64,000 bases of DNA, from contig JBGSTG010000073.1 in assembly GCA_041736625.1 (NCBI GenBank), forward strand, positions 1-64,000, given 5' to 3'. This stretch comes from M3007 sp041736625 (lineage in GTDB: Bacteria; Bacteroidota; Bacteroidia; Chitinophagales; Saprospiraceae). The notes beneath the pieces were generated by a model. That model was not told where the DNA came from. It saw nothing but the letters and a program-made list of their open reading frames with translations, and ran no database searches. How positions within the stretch are numbered: position 1 is the first letter of the stretch; every line of letters begins with the position of its first letter. Shown piece after piece: positions 19,401 to 26,593 of this stretch. The translations under genes and the position numbers were made by a program.

Positions 19401-19813
19401 TGGCCCGGCACAAAACCGCCATAGGCAATGTTCAGCGGTATGCCAGCGTTGCCACCGGATCCGGGGTTGCAGACAATGGCATCTTCATCGCAAGCATCAA
19501 AAAAGGCAGCCTGGAGGCCGTTCCCGTCCTGACAATTGCTCGTTAAAATATCGATCGAAATGAAATCAGTGCCGGCTACAAACCCAAACCACTGGTCGTT
19601 GTGCAGCGCGATGGCGCCGCAAACGGTATTGCCCCCGGAAGGTGTTCCGTTATTGATGCCCGTATACCCGTCAAAGTCGCAATAAACGCATGCGGTTTGG
19701 CAATTTTCGGCGCCTGGCGGTGGCGGGTTTCCACAGGGGGGCGCAATTTGCGCCTGAGAAGCGAGCGGGATGATCATTAAACCAACCAAAAAAGGCAGAA
19801 AAGTTGAACGCAT
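13472..19813 (-). CDS. Giant T9SS type B surface protein with 18 Ig-like modules (paralogue A)
   Basis: 2,113 residues from the ATG at 19813, which opens a clear signal peptide (MRSTFLPFLVGLMII then SQAQ); the frame extends upstream but without signal features. Order: a Cys-rich N-terminal lectin-like domain (about 25-165), a PKD-like domain (SGPLVVCPG at about 190), two short CDSxVR modules, then 18 Ig-like modules of about 80-84 residues (about 390-1865; typical core WSGPGITPAN, ending NGCT). An SprB-type repeat (NIRCTGDENGHI) follows, then a linker domain and a 95-residue CHU_C/type B sorting domain (VYVPNVFNPESND, VFDRWGSVVHQ). Such proteins are exported by the T9SS and attached to the surface; adhesion or gliding is likely but not shown. 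The next gene upstream is its paralogue. Confidence 0.93.
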   Translation of the reverse strand: MRSTFLPFLVGLMIIPLASQAQIAPPCGNPPPPGAENCQTACVYCDFDGYTGINNGTPSGGNTVCGAIALHNDQWFGFVAGTDFISIDILTSNCQDGNGLQAAFFDACDEDAIVCNPGSGGNAGIPLNIAYGGFVPGQTYYLMIDGWSNDICNFEISVISGSVTPPTPTAPPPPSGPLVVCPGAMTTYSIPPIPGAGYYRWTAPNGASINGMGNVVTLPSPEGVSVDITFGNAGGVVCVSVGNACTPPITTCINVINQPIPPTILDTVTVCFDDLPYFWEEPPFTPVTSVGTFNLTSTPYDSYLGCDSLVRQTIKVKPQIVTNLGNQFICEGSCFTVNNTDYCQTGGPFFETFESFEGCDSVVRFNITTVPALAQIAPVATLNCANPQITLDGNGSTTGPTVSYVWTNALGAPLGNMITQNIAQPGSYTLVVSNTTGLVTCRDTAQIVVPGNVTPPGVVATGGIIGCLSTNQSVTLQAVSDSLNLNYQWSGPGITPANDNLPNPVVTTPGVYSVVVTNPFNSCTSTDTAAVIADNTPPTALALGDTITCFDPVVTVDVQTNAPNGLFQWSGPGILPGQQSFQNPQVNASGAYVVTVTNATNGCTRADTTMVGMDTAQPTVSAGNDKTITCSITSVVLDGNGAAGGAPVAFLWTGPGITPANQNVPTPTVDQPGLYTLQVTNNLNGCTQTDSVTIGLDIQAPNAIAGPDQTITCAVTSVQLNSAGSSAGANFTALWSGPGITPANQSQYNPVVDQPGVYVLVITNILNGCTATDDATVNVNVDLPTADAGQDMTLTCSTPGGVSLNGSGLPANVTYLWTGPGIGANNQNEQIPTVTQSGPYILLVTDPANGCTSTDQVDVLQDADLPVANAGADQTITCAITSIDLDGSGSSAAPDILYQWSGPGIAAPNDTLQSPTGITLPGAYALTVTNTTNNCFNTDVVVVAIDTAAPAANAGPDLVLNCYNGGADTLRAGASDIGPGFNVFWSGPAITPATESLVEPVVNLPGMYTVLITNVATQCTATAATTVSDDQAPPTADAGPDQTIDCVNIATTIGGNSSSGPVFTYLWVGPDIDPAREVLAQPIVGIAGVYELIVTDTSNGCIALDQATVFTNAVFPVTEAGPDGIITCTAPVYTLDASASSIGANFQITWQGPGINPGNINLNNAPIDQPGTYIATVLDNSNACATSDTVVVGIDTLAPTANAGADHIINCKDTTATLDGSLSSTGSTFIYFWTGAGIQPGDEGLQSPVVALGGQYNLLVTDTVNGCATSDQVAVIVDNQLPTANAGPDITLTCAQNNLPIDGSGSSSGAIFIYLWDGPGINSNNFDQQSPVVADSGLYVVTVTNTVNLCLSTDAVYVALDGDFPVADAGADPTLNCAVDTVTLNGILSDAGAGITYLWTGPAVVPATASNAVANATLPGLYTLTVSNQNNGCSKTDFVTVGEDILPPFADAGSDQTITCTTTNGVTISAAGSDNGPGFGVQWSGPGITPANESILEPLVNIPGTYTVLITNLVNGCTSTDEVEVNLSQNLPVADAGPDQTLTCVTLSVILDAGQSTPAGSIDFAWAGPDINANNSTSISPAVTLPGVYSVTVTNSNTGCTRVDEVTVLLDNAEPALTLTGDTIDCGQPSAVISVVSDLPGTVFLWSGTGINPGNETLATLTVNQPGTYDVVATAPNGCRSTGSTSVSLDEDIPEGAVEGAILNCTNNGSDVISAVISTPGATGMWFGPGGFQSDSLEVAVTQPGNYQFVITASNGCSNTLSVDVIGNFTAPVVSAFAPTLLDCNTTSLTLVTAGTSTGPNFSYQWTTMDGNIVSGANTTAPVVDQIGTYTFLVTNLLNGCADSSVVLVEYDPNVPTGFLLDIQNIRCTGDENGHIIVLGLQGGQPPYLYSLNGESAAAGVFEDLGNGDYLLSLVDGNGCALDTTINISEPGQLALDLGPDQEIQLGEPVTVEALLVYTTPLASISWAPAAPCADPTCLTYTHQPLSSYIQNLTLVDSNGCTVTDRITIIVRKDRLVYVPNVFNPESNDPDNSVFQIYAGTGVTRILKWFVFDRWGSVVHQADNFLPGDPLVAWNGQVNGEDSDNDVYVWFAEIEFIDGEVIQYTGDVTLVRQ
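14243..18690 (-). repeat. Coding array of 18 Ig-like modules, about 250 bp each
   Basis: By eye I count 18 consecutive units, most with the pattern ADAGPDQTITC - WSGPGITPAN - PGxYTVxVTNxxNGCTxTD. Each has a Cys near the start (TITC) and a second in NGC. Units 1-15 are of the GPGITPAN type. The last two before the SprB repeat (GPGGFQSD and TTMDGNIVSG) resemble the modules of the neighbouring paralogue. Confidence 0.85.
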
Positions 19814-19863
19814 TTCACGAGCGGATTTAAAATGAAAAAAAGCGGTGCAAAAAACGGGCAAGA

Positions 19864-19893
19864 CCGCTGCCCGATGATGGTATCGGGCAGCGG
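19864..19893 (-). terminator. 12-bp perfect hairpin between the two giant genes
   Basis: CCGCTGCCCGAT at 19864-19875 pairs perfectly with ATCGGGCAGCGG at 19882-19893 around a 6-base loop. On the minus strand a run of T follows within about 10 nt (CCCGTTTTTTGC). It lies 39 bp downstream of the stop of the gene ending at 19932, so it fits a rho-independent terminator or attenuator for that gene. Only 50 bp then remain before the next start. Confidence 0.65.
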
Positions 19894-19931
19894 CTTGCAT
19901 GAAAGAGACGGGCCAAAGGCGGATGGGCCGG

Positions 19932-22900
19932 CTAGTTTCGGCTCAGGGTCACATCTCCTTTGTACAGGATGACCTCTCCATCCAGAAATTCAATTTCGGC
20001 GTAATAGGTGAAAACACCCGGATTGCCTTTTTCTCCCCGAATGGTTCCATCCCATCCGGAGGCAGCATCGTTCGGGAGGAAATCGAAGTACTCATGGACA
20101 ATTCCTCCCCAACGGTCGAATACCTGGAAGGCGCGGATGTTGACTACCTTTTCGTCACCAAAAATGTAGAACAGGTTGTTGCCTTCGTTGGACTCCGGGT
20201 TGAACACATTGGGAATGTACACGTTGCGTGGTTTTTGCACCACCACCAAACGCGTGTCCGTTGCCGTGCAGCCGTTCGAGTCGATCACCGTCACCGTGTA
20301 GCGGAACGAGGCCAGCGGTCTAAACGTGGAGTCCACCACCAGGCTGGCCGGGTTGACCCTCACCGTTTCAATTCGATCCGGGAAGTTGACAATATCGTCA
20401 AGCGACAACAACAGCGAATCGCCATACACAATGATGGTATCCGGCCCAAGCTCAACGAACAGTTCTTCCGGCTCCAGAATGTCGATCGACGTAAGGTACT
20501 CGCAGCCGTTGGCATCCTGCACCACCAGATCATACGTGCCGGGCGCAAGGCCGGAGTACAATGGGTTGGCCACAAACGGGCCATTGTCAAATGAGTACAG
20601 GAACGGCGGCGTACCGCCGACAATCGAATTGATGATCAGCGCGCCGTCGGTATCGCCGAAGCAGGAAACGTCGCGTACGGTCAGATTCGCATCCGATGGG
20701 GTCGCCGGATCAACCAGTACCTCCACGTCAGCTTCCGTTGTACAACCGTTGTTCTCGTCCGTTACCACAACGGTGTAAATGCCACCCTGGCCGACCGTTG
20801 GGGTCGCCGAATTGTCTCCGGAAAGGATGTTGCCGTCGGTGGTGGTCCAAGCATAACTGTAGATGCCGGGGGCCTGCACAAAAGCGTTCAGGGTGACCTG
20901 CGTAGTGGTGCAGTTCAACTCGTCGGGCGTCGTCGTTTGCACTTCCGGGCCCTGGTTGTCGGCCAGTATGGTGGTGCCCGTGCTGTTGGTGCATCCGTTG
21001 ACGGCCGTTGCCACCACCGTGTAATTCCCCGGGGCAGTAGCCGTCGGGTTTTGCAGGGTGGACGTGAATCCGGCCGGGCCACTCCACAACCAGGTTACGT
21101 TGGGTTGGTTCGACGTTGCGGTCAGCTGGATGCTGGTGACGTCACACGTAACCGTGCCACCTGTAGCCGACACCTGCGGAATGCTGGCATCGGGAACTAC
21201 TTCTACGGAAGCTGCTGAAGTACAGCCATTGGGTGCAGTAACTACAACCGTATATGCACCGGTAAGCGTTACCGTCGGGTTTTGCGAAGTGGAGGTAAAG
21301 CCGCCCGGGCCGGTCCAGGCATACGTCACATTGGGCGTGGGCGAAGTGCTGGTGATCGTACCCGTAGGCAGCGTGCAGGTCAGCGTATCCCCTTGCGCGG
21401 TCACACCGGGCGGGGTGATATTTTGCTGGACTTCAATCGCAAAGGTAGAGGTGCACCCGCTGAGGGCCGTCACCACAACGGTGTAACCCCCGGGCACATT
21501 AATGGACGGGTCCTCCTCGGTTGACGTAAATCCGCCGGGGCCGCTCCACAGATAAGTGACGCTGGGTGTATTGGATGTCGCCTCCAGCACCACGCTGGTC
21601 ACGCTGCATGTGAGGGTATCGGTTTTCACTAGGATGTCGGGAATGGTCGGATCCTGCACCACCACTGCCGTATCGGAAGATGTGCAACCGTTTACTGTAT
21701 TGGTTACCAAAAGGGTATATTCTCCCGGTGTATTCACCACCGGATTTTGTTCGGTGGAGCTGAAGCCGCCGGGGCCCGTCCAGGCATACGTGACACCGGT
21801 TGTGGAGGTAGAGCCGGAGAGCGAGATGGTCGGGAACGTGCAGTTGAGCAGTCCGCCGGTAGCCACCACGTCTTGCGGGTTTTCAATATCCTGCAGGATG
21901 GTGAGCGTCGGCGCCGAAATACATCCATTCAGTGCGGTGACGGTGTAGGTGTAAACACCTGGAATAGTGGCGTCGACCGAGGCGCCCGTCCCGATTACCA
22001 TGCTGTTCGGGTCCGTCCAAACGCCAGTAGCACCCGGTGTGCTGATGGTTCCCGTCAGGGTGAGCGTTGGGACGGCACAGGTGATCGTGCCGGCGCCGTT
22101 TAGAGAAACGACAGGGGAATCATCGTTTTCAATAACAGATGCTGTTGCGGTGCTGGTACAACCGTTGGGGCCGGTTACGGTAAGTTGGTAATTCCCCGGA
22201 ACAGTGGCTGTCGGATTTTGTTGCGTGGAGGTAAACTGACCTGGGCCATTCCACAGCCATTGAACGCTTCCGGTGGGCGAGTTGCCGGCCAGTTGGGCCG
22301 TTCCGGAGATGCAATCGGTGGTATCTCCCGATGCACTAGCGCCGGGTGGGTTGATGTCCTGCAGGATGGTCAGGGTTTCGGTCGAGGTACAACCATTGAC
22401 GCCGGTCACGACAACCGTGTAGTCGCCGGGCATCATGGTGGAAACCGTTGCGGTATTTCCGTCGAAACCACCCGGGCCGCTCCAATCGTACAGCGGACTC
22501 TGGGCTGCCGTTGTAGCGGTGAGCGTGGTGCTTGTGAAGGCACAATCCAGGTTGTTGGAGGATTGGGTGGTGACCCCCGGCTCGGCGACATCCAGATCGG
22601 CCACGGCGGCGGCTGTTGATGTACAGCCGTTCGGACCGGTCACCACCAAATCGTACACCCCGTCAACACTCACGGTGGGGTCTTCCAGCGTAGAGGTGAA
22701 GCCACCGGGGCCTGTCCAGGCAAAGGTTGAGCCTGTTGTCGGTGTTCCGCCATCCAGGGTAATGCTGGTAATGGCGCAAGTTAGGGTGGCTCCTGTCGCC
22801 GTGGCGTTGGGCGGGTTGATGTCCTGTGATACGTCGAGGCTCAATTCGCTGGAGCAGCCATTGGCTGAGGTCACTGTCAAGATATAGGTACCCGGATCCG

Positions 22901-25900
22901 TTACGGAGGGGTCTTCTTGCGTGGAGCTGAAACCACCGGGTCCTGCCCATTGGATGTTTTGAACCGGGGAGGCAGGCGAGGAGATGTCGGCAAAAATGGT
23001 CACATTGGTCAGGGCGCAGGTGAGGATGTCGTTGACCACACCACTGAGTTGGGGCGCCTCCACATCGGTGTCTACCAATGCATTGGAGGTGCTGGTACAG
23101 CCGTTCGGTCCCGTAACCGTCAGGATATAAGTGCCATCCATATCGACAACCGGACTAGGCTGGGTTGATGTAAAGCCGCCCGGCCCCGTCCAGGAGAAAA
23201 GGGCGCCGGGTGTAGCCGAACTGCCGGTGAGGGGTACCTGCGGACTGTTGCAGCTGATGGTATTGCCGTTGGTGGCGATGTCCGGCGGCGCGATGTCCTG
23301 CGGCACATCAATAAAATCGGTATCGGTGCAGCCGTTAGCGGCGGTTACCACTACTGTGTAATTGCCCGGCAGGGTAACCACCGGGTTGGCGTCGGTAGAA
23401 GTGAATCCGCCCGGGCCATTCCAGACATAAGTGACCGGCAGGGTAACCGTGGAACTGATGGTTACCGAGGTTATACTGCAAGTGAGGGTATTTGTGCTGA
23501 GGGTGGTTGCCGGATTCGTCTGGTCGACCAGCACGGTGGTGGAGGCCGTGCTGGTGCAGCCGTTGGGTCCGGTCACCGTGAGGGTGTAAGGGCCGCCTTG
23601 GGTGACCACCGGACTTTGCTCAGTGGAGCTGAAGCCGTTTGGCGAGAACCATGCCCAGGTTACGTTTGATGTCGGCGAGGAGCCAACCACCGGAATGGCT
23701 GGATCGGTGCATGTCAGGGTGCCGGAACTGGCCGACGCGCCGGGTTCGGCGTCATCCAGATTTACGGTGGCGTCGGCCTGCGCGGTACAACCATTTGAAG
23801 GATCCTCCACCGTCAGGGTGTAGACGCCCGGTACCGTTACGACAGGATCTTGTTGCGTGGAGGAGAATCCGCCCGGACCGGTCCAACTCAGGGTTACGCC
23901 GGGGGTGTTCGAATTGCCGTCCAGTGTGATGGACGTGATCGCACAACTCAAAGTGCCGCCATTCGCTGACGCGTTGGGTACGTTTTGGTCGGGCACGACC
24001 TGGGCTGTGGACGTGCTGGTGCAGCCGTTCGGCCCCCGTACCGTGAGCGTGTAGGTACCCGTTTGGTTTACGGTAGGAGCAGGCTGGTTAGAAGTGAAAC
24101 CGCCAGGGCCATTCCACAGGAAGGTAGCGCCGGGTGTGTTCGATGTTCCGGAAATGGTGGTGGTGGAAGAGCCGCAAGTGATCACACCTCCGGTGGCGGA
24201 AATGTCCGGAACGGCAAAGTCTCCATCCACCAATGCGTTGGCGGTCTGGGTGCAGGCGTTAGGGCCGGTCACCGTCAGGACGTACAGCCCTACCACATTA
24301 ACCGTGGGGTTTTGCTGGTTGCTGCTGAAACCGCCGGGGCCGGTCCAGGAAAAAGTTGCGCCAGGCGTAGCGGAATTGCCTGTAATAGAGGCACTCGGGA
24401 TGCTGCAGGACAAGGTTGTGCCGGCAGCGGTGGCATCGGGCGGAATCGTATTGCCCGTCACATTCGCGGTGGCGGTGCTGGTGCAGCCGTTCGTGCCTTC
24501 TACGGTGAGAACGTACGGCCCTGCGGTGTTGACCAACGGATTTTGCTGGGAAGAGCTGAAGCCACCCGGGCCGGTCCACGAATAGATCGGATTGCTGGCC
24601 GGGGAAGAGCCATTTACGGTAATGCTGGGGGTGGTGCAACTGATGACGCCGCCCGGGGTAGCGGTAGCGCCCGGAGGCGTGTCGTTCAGATTGACGAGTG
24701 TAGTGGTTGTGTCGGCGCAACCGTTGATCGAATTGGTTACCACCAGCGTATAGGTTCCGGGGTTGCTGACCACCGGGTTTTGAAGCATTGAAGTGAAGCC
24801 TGCCGGACCGCTCCAATTGTAGGTCGAATTGGAGGCGGAAGAAGTGCCGTTCAAGGTTACGGTGGTGTCCCTGCACGTAAGTGTTCCGCCAGTAGCGCCG
24901 GCAATCGGTGTGACGGTATCTCCGGTCACAACGGCGGTTGCTATGTTGGTGCAACCGTTGCCGGAAGATGTGATGGTCACTACGTAGTTGCCGGCTGCTC
25001 CCACCGTCGGTGTTTGTAGTGCCGAGTTGAAGCCGTTCGGTCCGGTCCAGGCGTATGAACTGACTGGAGCAGGGCTGTTGGCCGAAATCTGCGTGGTAGT
25101 ACTCGCACAGCCGATTACCCCCCCTACGGCATTGGCCACTGGTGGCAAGGTGTCGGCAGGGATCGTAATGGTATCTGCCTCTACGCATATTTTGCCGCCT
25201 CCGGTGGCGGTAACGGTAAGGGTGTACGTGCCAGCCTGGGTGACGGTTACCGAGTTCCCGGTTCCCACCACGTTGTTTGCAGGCAGGCGACGCCAGATTT
25301 TGGTCGTTCCGGATGAAAGCGTAGAATTGAGCGTGACCGTAGTTTGGCTACAACTAATGGTGTCACCCCCCAAAATTTCAGCAATCGGATCCAGCACCAG
25401 AATGGTGAAGTTGATCGTGGAGTCGCAGCCCTGGAAGGATTCGCCGACAATGGTGTAGTTGCCGCCCTGGCAGAATTCTTCATCCAGCACCATCACGCAT
25501 TCCCCTTCACACAGCGCGGTCAGCGGTCGGTTGACGACGATCTGAGGCTTGACGTTCACTGTCTGCCGAACGATGGAATCGCAACCCAGATAAGATTGCA
25601 AAGTGGTCTGGTAAGTGCCGGAGCCGAATACCGCCTGGCCCCAGGGCAACTCGTAAGGGGTATCCTCAAAACAAACAAGGGCGGGTGGAATGACCGTAGG
25701 GGCAATCGGCTGAACGATTACGTTGATACACCGCTGGGTGCCCTGGTCGCAGGAGTTTTCCGGAAAGACGCATATCTGGCCACCGGTAGCGCCGAAGGTA
25801 ACGTCCACCGTGTTGCCGTCAGGGGCGGCGAGCTGCAGGGGGGATCCCTGGCCATTGATGGTTGATCCCGGGGGTACGGACCAGGTGTAGGCGCCTGCGC

Positions 25901-26477
25901 CGGTAACGGTTGGCACCGAGTAGGTGACGGTTGCGCCCGGGCAAACGACCAGGGGGCCTGAGATCGGTCCTGTCGGGCCCACATTAGGCGCCTGAACGGC
26001 AATAGGCGGCACCACGTTGATCATGAAGTCGCACTGGTCGCCCGCAAAACCGTCCACCAACAAAAAATAGTTGACGCCGGGCACCAACGACGCGGTGATG
26101 CTGACCGGAGTCATGCCACCGCCGGTGGCGCCACCGTTGCAGGCCACCGGATTGGAGTTGCAATCGGTGTACAACGCGATCTGAATGCCGTTGCCGATTT
26201 GGCAATTGGATGGCGTGGCGGTGAAGGTGGCGGCGGCGGCGCCGGCGATGAAACCGAGCCATTGTTCATTTTCAATAGAGCCGCAGAAGCCAGGAGGCGT
26301 CTGGCCTGTGTAGCCGGTAGTCGTGCTCATTATGCCGTTAAAATTGCAGTAAATGCAGGTTAACTCGCAAATGTCGGCCGGCGGCTCCTGATTAGAAGGG
26401 CAGGGTGGTGGCAACTGTGCGTAAGCAACTGTGCTGCAGACGAATAGCAGCATCAACAGGGGTAATATTCTTACCAT
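19932..26477 (-). CDS. Giant T9SS type B surface protein with 20 Ig-like modules (paralogue B)
   Basis: 2,181 residues with a signal peptide ending AYAQ (about residue 21). The architecture matches the downstream gene: Cys-rich N-terminal domain (CIYCNFNGIM, NEQWLGFIAG), a PKD-like domain (SGPLVVCPGATVTYSV), CDS modules (YLGCDSIVRQT), then 20 Ig-like modules of about 76-80 residues with the core WTGPGGFTSTQQNP and ending GPNGCTSTA. An SprB-type repeat (VSCFGDTDGALII) and a type B sorting domain (VYIPNVFNPESNEGNN, VFDRWGGIVHEY, ending KGDVTLSRN) close it. It is a probable surface adhesin exported by the T9SS. The N- and C-terminal parts align with paralogue A, but the internal modules differ in length and signature. 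The next gene, 118 bp downstream, is paralogue A. Confidence 0.93.
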   Translation of the reverse strand: MVRILPLLMLLFVCSTVAYAQLPPPCPSNQEPPADICELTCIYCNFNGIMSTTTGYTGQTPPGFCGSIENEQWLGFIAGAAAATFTATPSNCQIGNGIQIALYTDCNSNPVACNGGATGGGMTPVSITASLVPGVNYFLLVDGFAGDQCDFMINVVPPIAVQAPNVGPTGPISGPLVVCPGATVTYSVPTVTGAGAYTWSVPPGSTINGQGSPLQLAAPDGNTVDVTFGATGGQICVFPENSCDQGTQRCINVIVQPIAPTVIPPALVCFEDTPYELPWGQAVFGSGTYQTTLQSYLGCDSIVRQTVNVKPQIVVNRPLTALCEGECVMVLDEEFCQGGNYTIVGESFQGCDSTINFTILVLDPIAEILGGDTISCSQTTVTLNSTLSSGTTKIWRRLPANNVVGTGNSVTVTQAGTYTLTVTATGGGKICVEADTITIPADTLPPVANAVGGVIGCASTTTQISANSPAPVSSYAWTGPNGFNSALQTPTVGAAGNYVVTITSSGNGCTNIATAVVTGDTVTPIAGATGGTLTCRDTTVTLNGTSSASNSTYNWSGPAGFTSMLQNPVVSNPGTYTLVVTNSINGCADTTTTLVNLNDTPPGATATPGGVISCTTPSITVNGSSPASNPIYSWTGPGGFSSSQQNPLVNTAGPYVLTVEGTNGCTSTATANVTGNTIPPDATAAGTTLSCSIPSASITGNSATPGATFSWTGPGGFSSNQQNPTVNVVGLYVLTVTGPNACTQTANALVDGDFAVPDISATGGVITCGSSTTTISGTSNTPGATFLWNGPGGFTSNQPAPTVNQTGTYTLTVRGPNGCTSTSTAQVVPDQNVPNASANGGTLSCAITSITLDGNSNTPGVTLSWTGPGGFSSTQQDPVVTVPGVYTLTVEDPSNGCTAQADATVNLDDAEPGASASSGTLTCTDPAIPVVGSSPTSNVTWAWFSPNGFSSTEQSPVVTQGGPYTLTVTGPNGCTSTASTTVLVDQTNPATTLSTNTLTCSITSVTISSTVTLPVTYVWNGPGGFTSTDANPVVTLPGNYTVVVTAANGCTDTDFIDVPQDIAPPDIATNGNTISCNSPQVPLTGSSATPGALFSWTGPGGFTSTQPSPVVDMDGTYILTVTGPNGCTSTSNALVDTDVEAPQLSGVVNDILTCALTNVTIFADISSPASPVQNIQWAGPGGFSSTQEDPSVTDPGTYILTVTSANGCSSELSLDVSQDINPPNATATGATLTCAITSITLDGGTPTTGSTFAWTGPGGFTSTLEDPTVSVDGVYDLVVTGPNGCTSTAAAVADLDVAEPGVTTQSSNNLDCAFTSTTLTATTAAQSPLYDWSGPGGFDGNTATVSTMMPGDYTVVVTGVNGCTSTETLTILQDINPPGASASGDTTDCISGTAQLAGNSPTGSVQWLWNGPGQFTSTQQNPTATVPGNYQLTVTGPNGCTSTATASVIENDDSPVVSLNGAGTITCAVPTLTLTGTISTPGATGVWTDPNSMVIGTGASVDATIPGVYTYTVTALNGCISAPTLTILQDIENPQDVVATGGLLNCTFPTISLSGSTSTTGVTYAWTGPGGFSSTEQNPVVNTPGEYTLLVTNTVNGCTSSDTAVVVQDPTIPDILVKTDTLTCSVTSVVLEATSNTPSVTYLWSGPGGFTSTEEDPSINVPGGYTVVVTALSGCTSTFAIEVQQNITPPGVTAQGDTLTCTLPTGTITSTSPTPNVTYAWTGPGGFTSTSQNPTVTLTGAYTVVVTAPNGCTSAASVEVVPDASIPQVSATGGTVTCDVTSIQLTATSNQPNVTWLWSGPAGFTSTLQNPTATAPGNYTVVATAVNGCTNSTGTTILADNQGPEVQTTTPDELNCTTTQVTLNAFVQAPGIYSYAWTTTDGNILSGDNSATPTVGQGGIYTVVVTDENNGCTTEADVEVLVDPATPSDANLTVRDVSCFGDTDGALIINSIVGGTPPFLYSFDNGPFVANPLYSGLAPGTYDLVVQDANGCEYLTSIDILEPEELFVELGPDTIIVYGDSLLLSLDDIVNFPDRIETVRVNPASLVVDSTFRPLASFRYTVTVIDSNGCTATDTRLVVVQKPRNVYIPNVFNPESNEGNNLFYIFGDEKVVNIRAFQVFDRWGGIVHEYFDFLPNDAASGWDGTIRGEKGNPGVFTYYAEIEFLDGEVILYKGDVTLSRN
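20695..25390 (-). repeat. Coding array of 20 Ig-like modules, about 231 bp each
   Basis: By eye I count 20 units. Several are very similar even at DNA level: the plus-strand stretch GTGCTGGTGCAGCCGTT with a following CCGGTCACCGT-like run recurs many times with few changes, for example around 23560, 24020 and 24480. Each module keeps two Cys residues (LTC/ISC and NGC). The last unit (TTTDGNILSGDN) matches the last unit of the neighbouring array. Confidence 0.85.
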
Positions 26478-26593
26478 TGGAACAAGTAGTTTAAGATAGA
26501 GCAGGTTTGGTTATTCCAAAGTCGGGCACAAAAACGGATTACGAGGCAAAGAAAAACAATTTATGATTCAAAATGGGCATTTTGGCAACCACA

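Noticed and set aside
14243..25390. Regular direct repeats that could suggest a CRISPR array or satellite DNA
   Set aside because: Units are 230-250 bp, stay in frame and encode Ig-like modules; there are no short repeats with unique spacers.
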